A stretch of 60,707 nt of DNA from SVTX01 sp045542075 (GCA_045542075.1 JAZQKI010000024.1:1-60707); one strand, 5' to 3'. Shown: positions 16,058 to 25,463, numbered from the stretch's first letter. Numbers and translations are program-made. The notes: a model not told the origin generated them from the sequence alone.

Positions 16058-17191
16058 ATGACGGAAGAAAAGATAACTCGTGAGACTGAGACGGAAAGCA
16101 CAAAGCCCAATACCGACAAGGTCGTTGAAACATTGATAGAAAAAAGCAAAAAGAACGGTATTTCCGAGGCGGACCTTGACGCCGCGCTTGAGGAGATGGA
16201 CAATGACGTCGATGAGCTTGACAAGCTCTACGAAACGCTTGAGGACAACGGAATATCCCTTTCCGACGAGCTTTCGAGCGACGAAATGGAGGAGATCCAG
16301 AACGAAGTTTCTAAGTTTGGAAACGGCGAAAATATGGAAAAAATGCTTGAGCAGGATGGCTTTGCGGTGGATGACCCCGTTCGTCAGTACCTCAAGGAGA
16401 TCGGACGCATTCCGCTTCTGACCGTTGAAGAAGAAAAAATGCTTGCGGAAAGAATGCTTGAGGGTGACGAGGACGCAAAAATGCGCCTTGTCGAGTCCAA
16501 CCTCCGTCTTGTTGTAAGTATTGCAAAGAGATACCTTGGCCGCGGAATGTACTTCCTTGACCTTATACAGGAGGGTAACCTCGGTCTTATGAAGGCGGTC
16601 GAAAAGTTTGACCACGCAAAGGGCTTTAAGTTCTCCACGTACGCTACCTGGTGGATAAGACAGGCTATTACCAGAGCCATCGCAGACCAGGCGAGAACCA
16701 TCAGAATACCCGTTCATATGGTCGAGACTATCCACAAGGTAACAAGATACTCCCGTCAGATGCTTCAGGAGCTTGGACGCGAGCCTACCGCAGATGAAAT
16801 AGGCGAGAAGATAGGCATGAGCGCAGAAAAGGTAAGAGAGATCCTCAAGATTTCCCAGGACCCTGTATCGCTCGAAACGCCTATTGGCGAGGAGGAGGAC
16901 AGCCACCTTGGTGACTTTATCCCCGACGAGGACACCCCCGCACCCGCGGACGCGGCGGCATCCACTATCCTGCGCGAGGTAATAGAGAGGGAGCTTAATA
17001 CACTGACGCACAGAGAGGCACACGTGATCAAGCTTCGCTTCGGCCTTTACGACGGCAGGACCAGAACGCTTGAGGAGGTTGGCAAGGAGTTTAACATCAC
17101 TCGTGAGAGAATACGTCAGATAGAGGCAAAGGCTCTCCGTAAGCTTCGCCATCCCAGCCGAGCAAGACATCTTAAGGGATTCCTTGACTAA
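16058..17191 (+). CDS. rpoD: Primary RNA polymerase sigma factor (sigma A)
   Basis: 377 aa, typical for Firmicutes SigA. Residues 1-105 are acidic region 1.1. DPVRQYLKEIGRIPLL is region 1.2. Region 2 includes FDHAKGFKFSTYATWWIRQA (2.3-2.4, promoter melting and -10 recognition). Region 3 follows, and region 4 ends with the helix-turn-helix NITRERIRQIEAKALRKLRH that reads the -35. Consensus TTGACA-17-TATAAT promoters throughout the window match its expected specificity. AGGAG precedes the ATG. It is the last gene of dgt-dnaG-rpoD. Confidence 0.98.
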   Translation: MTEEKITRETETESTKPNTDKVVETLIEKSKKNGISEADLDAALEEMDNDVDELDKLYETLEDNGISLSDELSSDEMEEIQNEVSKFGNGENMEKMLEQDGFAVDDPVRQYLKEIGRIPLLTVEEEKMLAERMLEGDEDAKMRLVESNLRLVVSIAKRYLGRGMYFLDLIQEGNLGLMKAVEKFDHAKGFKFSTYATWWIRQAITRAIADQARTIRIPVHMVETIHKVTRYSRQMLQELGREPTADEIGEKIGMSAEKVREILKISQDPVSLETPIGEEEDSHLGDFIPDEDTPAPADAAASTILREVIERELNTLTHREAHVIKLRFGLYDGRTRTLEEVGKEFNITRERIRQIEAKALRKLRHPSRARHLKGFLD

Positions 17192-17389
17192 TTATCGGCG
17201 AATTTGTAAATTTTTTATTTTCGAATAACAAATTTTACATCCCGAAAATGTAAATATTATTATAAAAAATAGTTATTTGCTACAAAAAAATCAATGAAGA
17301 GTTGTGTATTGTGACATTCGTCCGACAAAACTTTTCGGAAAAACACAAATTAGTCAAGGAATAAGGGAAAACAGCTGAAAATTATTCGC
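17192..17389 (+). other. AT-rich intergenic stretch after rpoD
   Basis: No gene. Two weak hairpins are present: AATTTGT with ACAAATT between about 17201 and 17238, and TTTACAT with ATGTAAA around 17234-17255, the latter followed by an A/T-rich tract. One of them may terminate the rpoD transcript, but neither has a clear T-run. Confidence 0.4.
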
Positions 17390-17418
17390 TTGACAAAGCT
17401 TTGTTTTTGTTGTAAAAT
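17390..17418 (+). promoter_or_regulatory. Promoter of the binding-lipoprotein gene
   Basis: TTGACA (17390-17395), 17 nt, TAAAAT (17413-17418). The leader carries a small hairpin at 17439-17453 just before the AAGGAGG ribosome site. Confidence 0.85.
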
Positions 17419-17470
17419 AGATTAAGTGTTTGATATTGGCGGCGCGGTGCCGCACATAAGGAGGAACCAG

Positions 17471-19522
17471 ATGAAAAAGAAACTGATGGCGCTGGTCTTG
17501 TGCCTTGTTATGCTTCTTTCGGTGTTTACTTGCTTTACGGCTTGTTCAAAGGAAGAGGATGATGACGTTGCGTCTGATATATATGCTCAGGATGACAGCG
17601 CAAAGACCTTGACTATGTGGGTTGTCACCGAGAACAAAAAACTCAACAGAGACCAGAACGGTGAACTGTGCTTTACCAAGGACGTTCAGAAGGCAATGGA
17701 CGAGATCGAAGCCGCATTTACCAAGGAAACCAAGAAAAATTACAAAATCAACGTTGATATTGTGTTCCTCACACAAGATGAGTATTACAGCAAGCTTGAA
17801 ACCGCGATAGCCGCAAATACCGACGTTGAGGAGCTTGTCGGAAAGGCAAAGAGAGCGCTTCAGTTCTACCTTGACCTTATGGATAAGAAGATCAAGAATC
17901 AGGAGATCCCTTATAAGACTAAGGAAGAATTGACCACTCAGTTTTACGTTGACTATCCTGAGCACTGGCCCTACAGAGAGGGTGTGATCTGGAACAATGA
18001 AGAGGCGGAGGGAGACGCTGAGGAGGAATACATCCTTAACGAGTGGGGCATTCCCGAGCTTAAGTACCCCGAAACCGAGGAAAATCAGGTTGATATCTTC
18101 TACTTTGCGGGTCAGGACAGACTTACCGAATATGCGGATAAGGATTGGCTTGCTATTCTGGACGAGGATCTGGCGGGAATTGGAGCGCTTATCGGCGACT
18201 ACGTAGCTCCTACCTTGCTTGACGGTGTTAAATACAACGGCATGACGTATGCTATTCCCAACAACGTGGCTATTGGTGCTTATACATATATGCTTATAGA
18301 TAAGCAGATGTATGATGAATTCGGATACGGTCAGAGCTTTGCTCCTGATACCACCCTTGTTGATTGCAAGGATTTCTTGAGCGACGTTGCGGCTAATAGG
18401 GATAACGAAAACAGCTATTGTTATGACGTTGCCCCCATAAATTCAACTTTCGAGGAAACTCTCAGACATTTTGCTTATTTCTGGGATATTGGATACGAGG
18501 AAACCGAGGATGATCTTGGAAACGTAAAATATGAGTACCCCTACAACACGGAATCTGATTTCTCGATTTTCGGAACGGTTTACGGAGACCCCGCAAAGGT
18601 AAACAGAGGACAGATCGGTCTTGCGTTTAACAATTTGCTTGCGGACTCAAAGTTCCAGAACATTCTTAAAACCCTTAAGGGATACGATGCGAGCGGTTAT
18701 TACTACTCCGACCGTGAGATGATAGCCGGACAGAAGGCTGCTATTTCCTACATTGAGGCTGACTACAGTGTTAAGGCTGAGGCTGCTGAAAATGGCGGTG
18801 TTTACACGGATGAGAACGGACGTCAGTATTACGTTACAGTCGTTAAATATCCCGAGGTTGGCGAGCAGGAGCTTTACGGTAATATGTTCGGCGTTTGCTC
18901 CGCAACAAAATACCCCTATGCTTGCGTTCAGGTTCTTGCGGCTCTTAATACGGAGTCCACTCTTCGCAATATTCTTCAGTACGGAATTGAGGGAGAGCAC
19001 TATACAATTGATGAAAATACCGGAGTTCTCAGCCGTATTGCACTCAACAGCAAGGGCGAGACCTACGATATGGATATAAACAAAACCGGAAATAGCTTTG
19101 TAGCTCATCCTGAAGAGGGTAAGCCTGCAGATTATTGGGAAATATACAAGGCTCAGAATGGCGAGGCGGTAATTGACCCCTTGCTTGGATTCAGCTTCTC
19201 GCAGCACTTGGAAAATACCACGGGCAATAAGATGAGCAAGAGCGAGATAGAGAATATCCGCAAGGCTAATGCTTACGTCAAGTCTGTGCTTGCCGACATA
19301 GACAGCGCTGAAAAGGCGAACGTCACAGTTGCGGGATTGGCTTCCTTGTTTAATAAGGAAACTGTTAAGTACACCGATAGCGAAAATAAGGAAAATAGCT
19401 TTTCCGTAAACATATCCAAGCTCACCGACCCTGCGTATATGGATGAATCGGGAACAAGTGAATGCCCGTTTGCCGTTTACGTATCATGGCTGAATGCAAA
19501 CGGATATCTTCCTGTTGGATAA
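17471..19522 (+). CDS. Extracellular solute-binding lipoprotein of an ABC importer
   Basis: The ATG at 17471 with AAGGAGG eight bases ahead is chosen; the frame is open 45 bp further upstream without a ribosome site. 683 aa. The signal peptide ends in FTAC (Cys25), a lipobox-type site. The body is that of a family 1 binding protein: KTLTMWVVTENKKL at the first strand, later YNGMTYAIPNNVAIGAYTYML (ligand cleft segment) and QIGLAFNN, with long helical insertions. It is larger than the usual 400-450 aa, so it has extra sequence between the lobes. It would capture a sugar or oligosaccharide for permeases. None are adjacent in its own transcript (terminator at 19539), so it may serve the permeases 5 kb downstream or others. 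The substrate is unknown. Confidence 0.85.
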   Translation: MKKKLMALVLCLVMLLSVFTCFTACSKEEDDDVASDIYAQDDSAKTLTMWVVTENKKLNRDQNGELCFTKDVQKAMDEIEAAFTKETKKNYKINVDIVFLTQDEYYSKLETAIAANTDVEELVGKAKRALQFYLDLMDKKIKNQEIPYKTKEELTTQFYVDYPEHWPYREGVIWNNEEAEGDAEEEYILNEWGIPELKYPETEENQVDIFYFAGQDRLTEYADKDWLAILDEDLAGIGALIGDYVAPTLLDGVKYNGMTYAIPNNVAIGAYTYMLIDKQMYDEFGYGQSFAPDTTLVDCKDFLSDVAANRDNENSYCYDVAPINSTFEETLRHFAYFWDIGYEETEDDLGNVKYEYPYNTESDFSIFGTVYGDPAKVNRGQIGLAFNNLLADSKFQNILKTLKGYDASGYYYSDREMIAGQKAAISYIEADYSVKAEAAENGGVYTDENGRQYYVTVVKYPEVGEQELYGNMFGVCSATKYPYACVQVLAALNTESTLRNILQYGIEGEHYTIDENTGVLSRIALNSKGETYDMDINKTGNSFVAHPEEGKPADYWEIYKAQNGEAVIDPLLGFSFSQHLENTTGNKMSKSEIENIRKANAYVKSVLADIDSAEKANVTVAGLASLFNKETVKYTDSENKENSFSVNISKLTDPAYMDESGTSECPFAVYVSWLNANGYLPVG

Positions 19523-19538
19523 TTTATAATAAACACCT

Positions 19539-19573
19539 AAAGACCTCTGCTGATTGGCAGAGGTCTTTTTTTG
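19539..19573 (+). terminator. Intrinsic terminator of the binding-lipoprotein gene
   Basis: Perfect 12-bp stem (19539-19550 with 19557-19568), six-base loop, followed by a T-run. Confidence 0.95.
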
Positions 19574-20338
19574 CCAATATAGACAACATATAGTTTATAA
19601 TTAAATCATTAGTTGTGACTTGTAGCCGGCGTGGCTGCCATTATTCTAAAGCGGATCAGGATGATTGATGAAGGGTTGTCGGGATTTGAAAAGATTATGC
19701 TTGCATGACCGCGTGCTTGTACTCCACACATGTTTTTGTGGCTTGTTTGATGTCGTGGTTTGTTTGGCACCGCGATTTGTTTGTGGCCCGCAGGATGCTT
19801 GATGAGGGGATTATCTTATTGATCAGAAGGGACGCTGATTGATTGGGGGAGCTTATTGATCAGAAATAGCGTAGTTTGTTTTGACGAGAGGGATCGTTTG
19901 ATGAATGTAGGATGAGCTATTGACCACGCAAATATAATTGAGATGCACATGGGGATGAACAATTGATAGTGTAATCATGATTGAGAAATGCATTTGCCGG
20001 CACGATTATGGTTTGAATGATTTTGCTTGCCGCGAAGGCTTGTGCGTTATGGATGGCACGGCAAATCGCAGCCTTTTGCTGAATTATATCAAATGGAAAT
20101 AAAAGGAATAACTGTAAATATAAGTAATATAGCTCCTTGAGATGCGCAAAAAATCTGCATTTTTGGCAAATAAGAAGGAAAGCTCGCAGAATTAGTCCTT
20201 ATTTTTGATTTTGTTCGATTTTTTGGAGGTTTTGGAAGTGTAGAAATTTAGGGGGTGATTTTTGTTGGAATTGCACAATTTTTTGAATCCTGATGCATCA
20301 GGTTGCCAGAAAGCTTTTGAACTTGCTCGCGGCATACC

Positions 20339-20355
20339 GGTAAATGCAATTTACC
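20339..20355. promoter_or_regulatory. Palindromic operator candidate, copy 1
   Basis: GGTAAAT-GCA-ATTTACC, a perfect 7-bp inverted repeat about 270 bp upstream of the predicted transcription start of the giant binding-protein operon. Confidence 0.6.
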
Positions 20356-20440
20356 TTTGAAAAATGCGCTTTGTTTTTGCGTAGAAAAAATAGAAAAATG
20401 TACAAAATCACATCTCGTTTACAACAAAAAAACAAAATGG

Positions 20441-20457
20441 GGTAAATGAAATTTACC
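20441..20457. promoter_or_regulatory. Palindromic operator candidate, copy 2
   Basis: GGTAAAT-GAA-ATTTACC, the same inverted repeat 102 bp after copy 1 and followed by the same CTTT. A half-site GGTAAATTT occurs at 20627, at the likely transcription start. Confidence 0.6.
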
Positions 20458-20592
20458 TTTCAAGACGCTTGGCAATCGTTGGTGTGAGGATTTTACGAAA
20501 ATGTTAATTTTAAGTAAAAAAGGCCAACCCGAAACAAAGATAAAAGTTGTTGATTTTACAAGTGTTTGCAAGGTTTTCTGAATATTTTTTTC

Positions 20593-20621
20593 TTGACAAA
20601 AAAAGTTGGCTGTGATATGAT
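20593..20621 (+). promoter_or_regulatory. Promoter of the glycan-uptake-like operon
   Basis: TTGACA (20593-20598), 17 nt, TATGAT (20616-20621). Transcription would start near 20628, giving a leader of about 410 nt before the ATG at 21037. Confidence 0.85.
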
Positions 20622-20631
20622 TATAAGGTAA

Positions 20632-21008
20632 ATTTAGGGCATCTTGCACTTCGTATTGTTATGCTTGGACCTGAATTTTTGCTCGGGTGATGCTTGCGCT
20701 CGGGCTCTAAATGTGTCCGCGCTTCGCGGAAGTTTTTATTACACGCGCGAGCGTGCGTGTAATGCACATATGCGTAATAGCTCGGACACGGTCAAAATTG
20801 CATAGCGATAATACTGATGCCGCATACCTTCGGCTGATCCCGAAGGCCACAAAACAGTCAATGCCGCTCCGCCTGTTATCCCAAGCCGCTGTGGATGAAC
20901 GGAAAGAGATGCGAACGGACTGCCTGGCATCCTGCATGCCTTGCAGGCAGAGCAGTTCGTGGCACGCGGTGTTATTGGCGGAGCATTTTTCCCTACGGGC
21001 ATAAGCCC
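20632..21008 (+). ncRNA. Long structured 5' leader RNA of unknown class
   Basis: Between promoter and gene the sequence is a chain of closed helical domains. Domain 1 is closed by 20632-20640 with 20704-20712 and holds hairpin 20669-20688. Domain 2 is closed by GTGTCCG (20713-20719) with CGGACAC (20783-20789), encloses a 9-bp hairpin (20738-20746/20755-20763), and has a competing stem TCCGCG/CGCGGA (20716-20721/20725-20730). Hairpin 20827-20846 follows. Domain 4 is closed by GCTCCGCC (20866-20873) with GGCGGAGC (20977-20984) and contains GCGAAC/GTTCGT and a long hairpin at 20920-20950. A last small hairpin, GGGCATAAGCCC, lies at 20997-21008, ahead of AGGAGG. I match it to no riboswitch class. 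It may regulate the operon. Confidence 0.65.
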
Positions 21009-21036
21009 AAAAAATTCGCAGGAGGAAAGTTAAACC

Positions 21037-24000
21037 ATGAAGAAAACGAATTTTCAAAGACTGACAGCGCTGCTGCTTTGTTTGATATTTGTTCTCGGCT
21101 GCTTTACGTTGCCGCTATCGGCCGCGGGGGCAGATTCATCCGATGATTCCGGCAATGGTGCTTCCGGTACCGGACAAACGCTTGCTGACCTGAGAGAATT
21201 GTTGAATGCTATCTCGTATAAAGAGTATTCAGCGCTTCACGCAGGTGTTCCCGGCGGTAAGGAAACCATTGTTATTGATGCAGTAAAGGACATCAACACG
21301 GAAAAGACAAATCCTAACGATTATGAGATTACCGAATATGACGGACAGACGTGTATTTCTACCGGCAGCACCGGTTCGGTATCCTGGAACGTAACTGTTC
21401 CCACTAAGGGAAAGTACGTGATCAAGATCGAATATTACGCTATAGAGGGCAAGGCGGCGTCCATTGAGCGTATACTCGAGATAAACGACAAGGTGCCTTT
21501 CTCTGAGGCGCGTTATCTCAAGCTCCACAAGAATTGGAAAAACGAATACGTTGACGCCATTTATACGGGCGACGAGAGCTGGAGCACCGTGAAGACAGAA
21601 GCGGCTTCTGTGGGAGTTGAGTGCTACGAGCAGAACGGTCAGCTCAAGCTCAAGTATCCTGAGGTGTGGACACAGACGATATCTGAATTTTGCGATAAGT
21701 ACTCTATCCGCTTTATGAAGATAGACGTCTATGACAACGAGCTTCGCCCCGAGGCATATCAGGCTCCCGAATGGAAGACGTACACCGTAAAGGATTCCAC
21801 GGGCTTTGAGTCTGATCCCTTCGAGTTTGTTTTCGAAGCGGGAACGTCCACCATAACTCTTGATAGCGAAAACGAGTCTATGGCGATAAAGAGCATCTCG
21901 CTTTGTCCTGCCGAAACTCCTATGAGCTATGCGGATTATATTGCGCAATATGCGGGCGTTGGCGAAGGTAAGGACGTAATAAAGCTTGAGGGCGAGTACA
22001 CGGCGACCGCGACCGACAAGACGATATACGCGATAGAGGACAGATCCTCCGCTGTAAACTCTCCTTGTGCGGCAGATAAAACCCTTCTCAATACGATGGG
22101 CGCTGAAAAATGGCAGACTGCAGGTCAGCGTGTTTCCTACAAGTTCTCGGTAAATTCCTCGGGTATGTATGATATCGTGACCAGATTCAGACAGAACGTG
22201 CTTGACGGTATTTTCGTTAACAGAGCGCTTTACATATACAGTGAGGGACTCAGTGAGGGTCAGGACGGATATTACAACGGTCTTCCTTTTGCCGAGGCGG
22301 CTGCTCTTACCTACAATTACGGTGACGAGTGGCAGGTAACAAACCTCAAGGCGCAGGACGATATGGGCAATGAGCAGTCCTTCAACATCTATTTTGCAGA
22401 GGGTGTTGTTTATACGATCGAGTTTGAGGTCACGCTTGGTGTGCTCGGCGAGATAATCAACGACGTTCAGAACGCGCTTGACTCTATAAACGACGACTAC
22501 CTTACCATCCTGAGACTGACAGGTACCACCCCCGACCCCAACCGTGACTATAAGTTCTCCTCGGTAATGCCCGACGAGCTTATTGATATGGTGCGTCAGG
22601 CGCAGGTGCTTGACAATGCTGACGAGGAAAATCCCGGTGTAGCGCAGAAGCTTACAGCGCTTGCGGGACAGAAGTCCTCTCACGTAGGTACGCTCCAGCT
22701 GGTTTCGGAGCTTCTCAAGGAAATGGGAAGAGACGAGGACCAGATCGCGAGAAACCTTGCACGTCTCAAGAGCTATATCGGTACTCTTGGTACGTTCCTT
22801 TCGGACGTAAAGACTCAGCCTCTCCAGATCGACTACATGATGATACAGGGCTCATCTCAGGAGCAGCCTGTTGCAAAAGCAGGATTCTGGAAGACCTTGG
22901 TCCACGAGGTAAAGAGCTTCTTCTGGAGCTTCTTCCGTGACTACGACGGAATGGGCGTTATGGATGAGGAGACCGTGGGCGAGGGTGTTGAGGTATGGCT
23001 TGCTTCGGGTCGTGACCAGTCGCAGGTTATACGTAACCTTGTAAACAACGATTTCACACCTTCCAGCAAAGCAAACGGCGATGAGATCGACGGATGTCCC
23101 GTTGACTTGAAGCTCGTTGCTCTTGGAACGTTGCTTCCTTCCATACTTGCAGGCGAGGGACCTGACGTTTACCTTGGTCTCGGCCAGGCAGACGTAATCA
23201 ACTACGCTATCCGTTCCGCTATACATCCCATAGAGGAAATGGAAGGCTTTGACGAGCATATGACAAACTTTACCGACGCGGCAAAGCTCGTTGTCGGAAT
23301 TGAAGACGCTGACGGTGTTCAGCATTATTACGGATTGCCCGAAGCACAGGGCTTCCTTATGATGTTCGCACGTATAGACGTTCTTGCGGATCTCGGAATC
23401 GAGGTTCCCAAGACCTGGGACGACATCATGGCGGCGATCCCCGTTCTCCAGTCCAAAAACATGGAGATAGGTCTTACGGCAGACTACTCAATATTCCTTT
23501 ATCAGATGGGCGGTACGCTGTTCGCTGATGACGGAATGAGAATAAATCTTGACTCCAAGCTTGGTCTTTCGTCGTTTGAGAGAACCTGTAATCTCTTTAC
23601 ACAGTACGGATTCCCCTACGTTTATGATGCGGCTAACCGTTTCAGAACGGGTGAGATGCCTATCATACTTGGTGACTATACGGGACTTTACAACCAGCTC
23701 AAGGTCTTTGCGACTGAGATCGACGGCTTGTGGCAGTTCTATCCGCTTCCCGGCACAGTCCAGGAGGACGGCACTATAAACAACTGCGCAGTATCCTCCA
23801 TTACCGCTACCGTTATGGTAAAGGGATGTGATTCGGCACAGGATCAGGCAAGAGCTTGGCAGTTTATGAAGTGGTACACAGGCAAGCAGTGCCAGACGGA
23901 TTATTCAAACGAAATGGTTGCTATCATGGGTCCCTCTGCTAAGTACAATACAGCAAACAGATCGGCTCTTGCAGAGCTTCCCTGGACGATAGATGAATAC

Positions 24001-24495
24001 ACGCAGATCTCCAAGCAGTTTGAAAATCTTGCGGCAGTTCCCAACTACCCCGGCGCATACATTATTGGACGTTATACAAGCTTTGCTTTCCTCTCGGCTT
24101 ATAACGAAAAGGCTGACCCTGTTGAGAGCTTGATGGGATATATCAACACTATCAACAAGGAGATCACACGTAAGAGAGAGGAATTCGGACTTGAAACTCT
24201 TGAGATCGGTCAGACCCTCAAGGAAAAGAGAAGAGATCAGTCAAGAGATGCTATTGAAGCACTTCGTGAAGCAGGACTCACTGAGGCGGCGGAGCTTGCG
24301 AATAAGGCTATTCGCAGCGCGGATGACGCAATTATCAAGGCAGCTTCCGAGGAGCTCTTCGCAATGGTCAAGACAGAAGTCGACACAATTAGGGTAAGCG
24401 TAAAGAAGGACGTAAATCTTTCCGAGCTTACAAATGACGAGCTTCTTCATTATACTGCCCAGGCGCTTTATGATACCGCAAGGGCACAAGAATAA
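21037..24495 (+). CDS. Giant modular solute-binding protein with beta-sandwich-like N-terminus
   Basis: 1152 aa, more than twice the family norm. A signal peptide (1-30) has both a possible lipobox Cys22 (VLGC) and a plausible signal peptidase I site after LSAAGA. Two related modules follow: SYKEY...HAGVPGGKETIVID (60-81) and SYADY...YAGVGEGKDVIKLE (297-319) open similar beta-rich segments with carbohydrate-binding-module flavour (GKYVIKIEYYAIEG, GMYDIVTRFRQN). About 465-640 is a helical linker. Residues 640-1060 are a family 1 binding-protein core (LPSILAGEGPDVYLGLG, YYGLPEAQGFLMMF, VPKTWDDI, AWQFMKWYTGKQC). The C-terminal ~90 residues are helical and charged. AGGAGG precedes the ATG; permease genes follow at 19 bp. 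It probably docks and delivers a complex glycan fragment; the ligand is unknown. Confidence 0.85.
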   Translation: MKKTNFQRLTALLLCLIFVLGCFTLPLSAAGADSSDDSGNGASGTGQTLADLRELLNAISYKEYSALHAGVPGGKETIVIDAVKDINTEKTNPNDYEITEYDGQTCISTGSTGSVSWNVTVPTKGKYVIKIEYYAIEGKAASIERILEINDKVPFSEARYLKLHKNWKNEYVDAIYTGDESWSTVKTEAASVGVECYEQNGQLKLKYPEVWTQTISEFCDKYSIRFMKIDVYDNELRPEAYQAPEWKTYTVKDSTGFESDPFEFVFEAGTSTITLDSENESMAIKSISLCPAETPMSYADYIAQYAGVGEGKDVIKLEGEYTATATDKTIYAIEDRSSAVNSPCAADKTLLNTMGAEKWQTAGQRVSYKFSVNSSGMYDIVTRFRQNVLDGIFVNRALYIYSEGLSEGQDGYYNGLPFAEAAALTYNYGDEWQVTNLKAQDDMGNEQSFNIYFAEGVVYTIEFEVTLGVLGEIINDVQNALDSINDDYLTILRLTGTTPDPNRDYKFSSVMPDELIDMVRQAQVLDNADEENPGVAQKLTALAGQKSSHVGTLQLVSELLKEMGRDEDQIARNLARLKSYIGTLGTFLSDVKTQPLQIDYMMIQGSSQEQPVAKAGFWKTLVHEVKSFFWSFFRDYDGMGVMDEETVGEGVEVWLASGRDQSQVIRNLVNNDFTPSSKANGDEIDGCPVDLKLVALGTLLPSILAGEGPDVYLGLGQADVINYAIRSAIHPIEEMEGFDEHMTNFTDAAKLVVGIEDADGVQHYYGLPEAQGFLMMFARIDVLADLGIEVPKTWDDIMAAIPVLQSKNMEIGLTADYSIFLYQMGGTLFADDGMRINLDSKLGLSSFERTCNLFTQYGFPYVYDAANRFRTGEMPIILGDYTGLYNQLKVFATEIDGLWQFYPLPGTVQEDGTINNCAVSSITATVMVKGCDSAQDQARAWQFMKWYTGKQCQTDYSNEMVAIMGPSAKYNTANRSALAELPWTIDEYTQISKQFENLAAVPNYPGAYIIGRYTSFAFLSAYNEKADPVESLMGYINTINKEITRKREEFGLETLEIGQTLKEKRRDQSRDAIEALREAGLTEAAELANKAIRSADDAIIKAASEELFAMVKTEVDTIRVSVKKDVNLSELTNDELLHYTAQALYDTARAQE

Positions 24496-24514
24496 TTAGG
24501 GAAGGAGAGAACAA

Positions 24515-25462
24515 ATGTCTACTAAAACAGCAGAAAAGAAGGCTGTGGCGCGCAAGGATATGACGATGCGTCAGTGGATATGGAAGGAAATGAAGCGAAA
24601 TAAGGTAGCTTACCTTATGGTAGCTCCGTATATGCTTATCTTCTGTATATTTACTGTATTGCCCGTTGTTATCTCTGTGTTCATGAGCTTTACGGATTTT
24701 AACATGCTGGAAATGCCTAATATAGTTTGGTTCAAAAACTATATATCATTGTTCTTTGATGATGACATTTTCCTGATAGCAATCAAAAATACATTTATAT
24801 TTGCGGTGCTTGTAGGACCTGCATCGTACCTGCTCTCCTTCCTGGTAGCTTGGTTTATAAACGAGCTTCCCCCCAGCATCAGAGCAATCGTTACACTTAT
24901 ATTCTATGCCCCCTCGATCTCGGGTCAGGTTTATACTATCTGGGGTGTGCTTTTCTCGGCGGACTCCTACGGTTGGGTAAACGCAACCCTTCTCGAGCTT
25001 GAGCTGATAGATAGCGAGATCGCATGGTTCCAGGACGAGAAATACGTTATGATACTTTGCGTTGTCGTATCGCTGTGGACGTCGCTCGGTACATCCTTCC
25101 TGTCCTTTATAGCGGGACTTCAGGGTGTTGACCGCTCGCTTTACGAGGCGGGAGCGGTTGACGGCATCAAGAACAGATGGCAGGAGCTTTACTACATAAC
25201 GCTTCCTTCCATGAAGCCTCAGCTTATGTTCGGTGCGGTAATGACAATTACCGGTTCATTCGGATACGGAGCTATAGTAACCGCGCTTTGCGGATTCCCA
25301 TCAGTAAACTATGCGGCGCATACCATTGTTCATCACCTGGAGGACTACGGTGGACAAAGATATGAGGTCGGTTATTCCTCGGCGATAGCCGTTGTCCTAT
25401 TCGTAATAATGGTAGGAGCCAACGCGCTGGTCAAGAGGATGCTTTCGAAGGTAGGTCAGTAA
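24515..25462 (+). CDS. ABC sugar transporter permease, MalF/UgpA type
   Basis: 315 aa with about six transmembrane helices after a basic cytoplasmic N-tail. The EAA loop that contacts the ATPase reads YEAGAVDGIKNRWQELYYIT with a following LP (about residues 208-230). The TM start VAYLMVAPYMLIFCIFTVLP is characteristic of the MalF/UgpA family. GGAAGGAGAG precedes the ATG. The gene lies between the giant binding protein (19 bp) and the MalG-type partner (1 bp), so the three form a transporter unit. No ATP-binding subunit is present in the cluster; Firmicutes often use one shared MsmX-type ATPase for such importers. Confidence 0.93.
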   Translation: MSTKTAEKKAVARKDMTMRQWIWKEMKRNKVAYLMVAPYMLIFCIFTVLPVVISVFMSFTDFNMLEMPNIVWFKNYISLFFDDDIFLIAIKNTFIFAVLVGPASYLLSFLVAWFINELPPSIRAIVTLIFYAPSISGQVYTIWGVLFSADSYGWVNATLLELELIDSEIAWFQDEKYVMILCVVVSLWTSLGTSFLSFIAGLQGVDRSLYEAGAVDGIKNRWQELYYITLPSMKPQLMFGAVMTITGSFGYGAIVTALCGFPSVNYAAHTIVHHLEDYGGQRYEVGYSSAIAVVLFVIMVGANALVKRMLSKVGQ

Positions 25463-25463
25463 T

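Larger units (their letters stand above)
19574..20592. other. One-kilobase gene-free region with short repeats and palindromes
   Basis: No ORF of credible length with a ribosome site was found. The left half is unusual, full of TTGATGA/TTGATTG-like words, with a 14-nt direct repeat CTTATTGATCAGAA at 19815 and 19852 and an inverted ATTTGCCG/CGGCAAAT pair near 20000 and 20070. It may be a decayed coding sequence. The right half has a perfect 14-bp palindrome CCTGATGCATCAGG (20289-20302) and two copies of GGTAAAT-N3-ATTTACC. Confidence 0.6.

Noticed and set aside
15827..17170. 447-aa minus-strand ORF opposite dnaG/rpoD
   Set aside because: Shadow frame of rpoD and dnaG, whose products are unmistakable; codon third-position bias produces the long antisense frame.
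20711..21057. ORFs of 97 and 116 aa in the leader before the giant binding protein
   Set aside because: Each spans the paired helices of the structured leader and lacks a ribosome site; the RNA structure is the better explanation.
21229..22683. 484-aa minus-strand ORF opposite the giant binding protein
   Set aside because: Shadow frame; the plus strand has a signal peptide, ribosome site and a recognisable binding-protein core.
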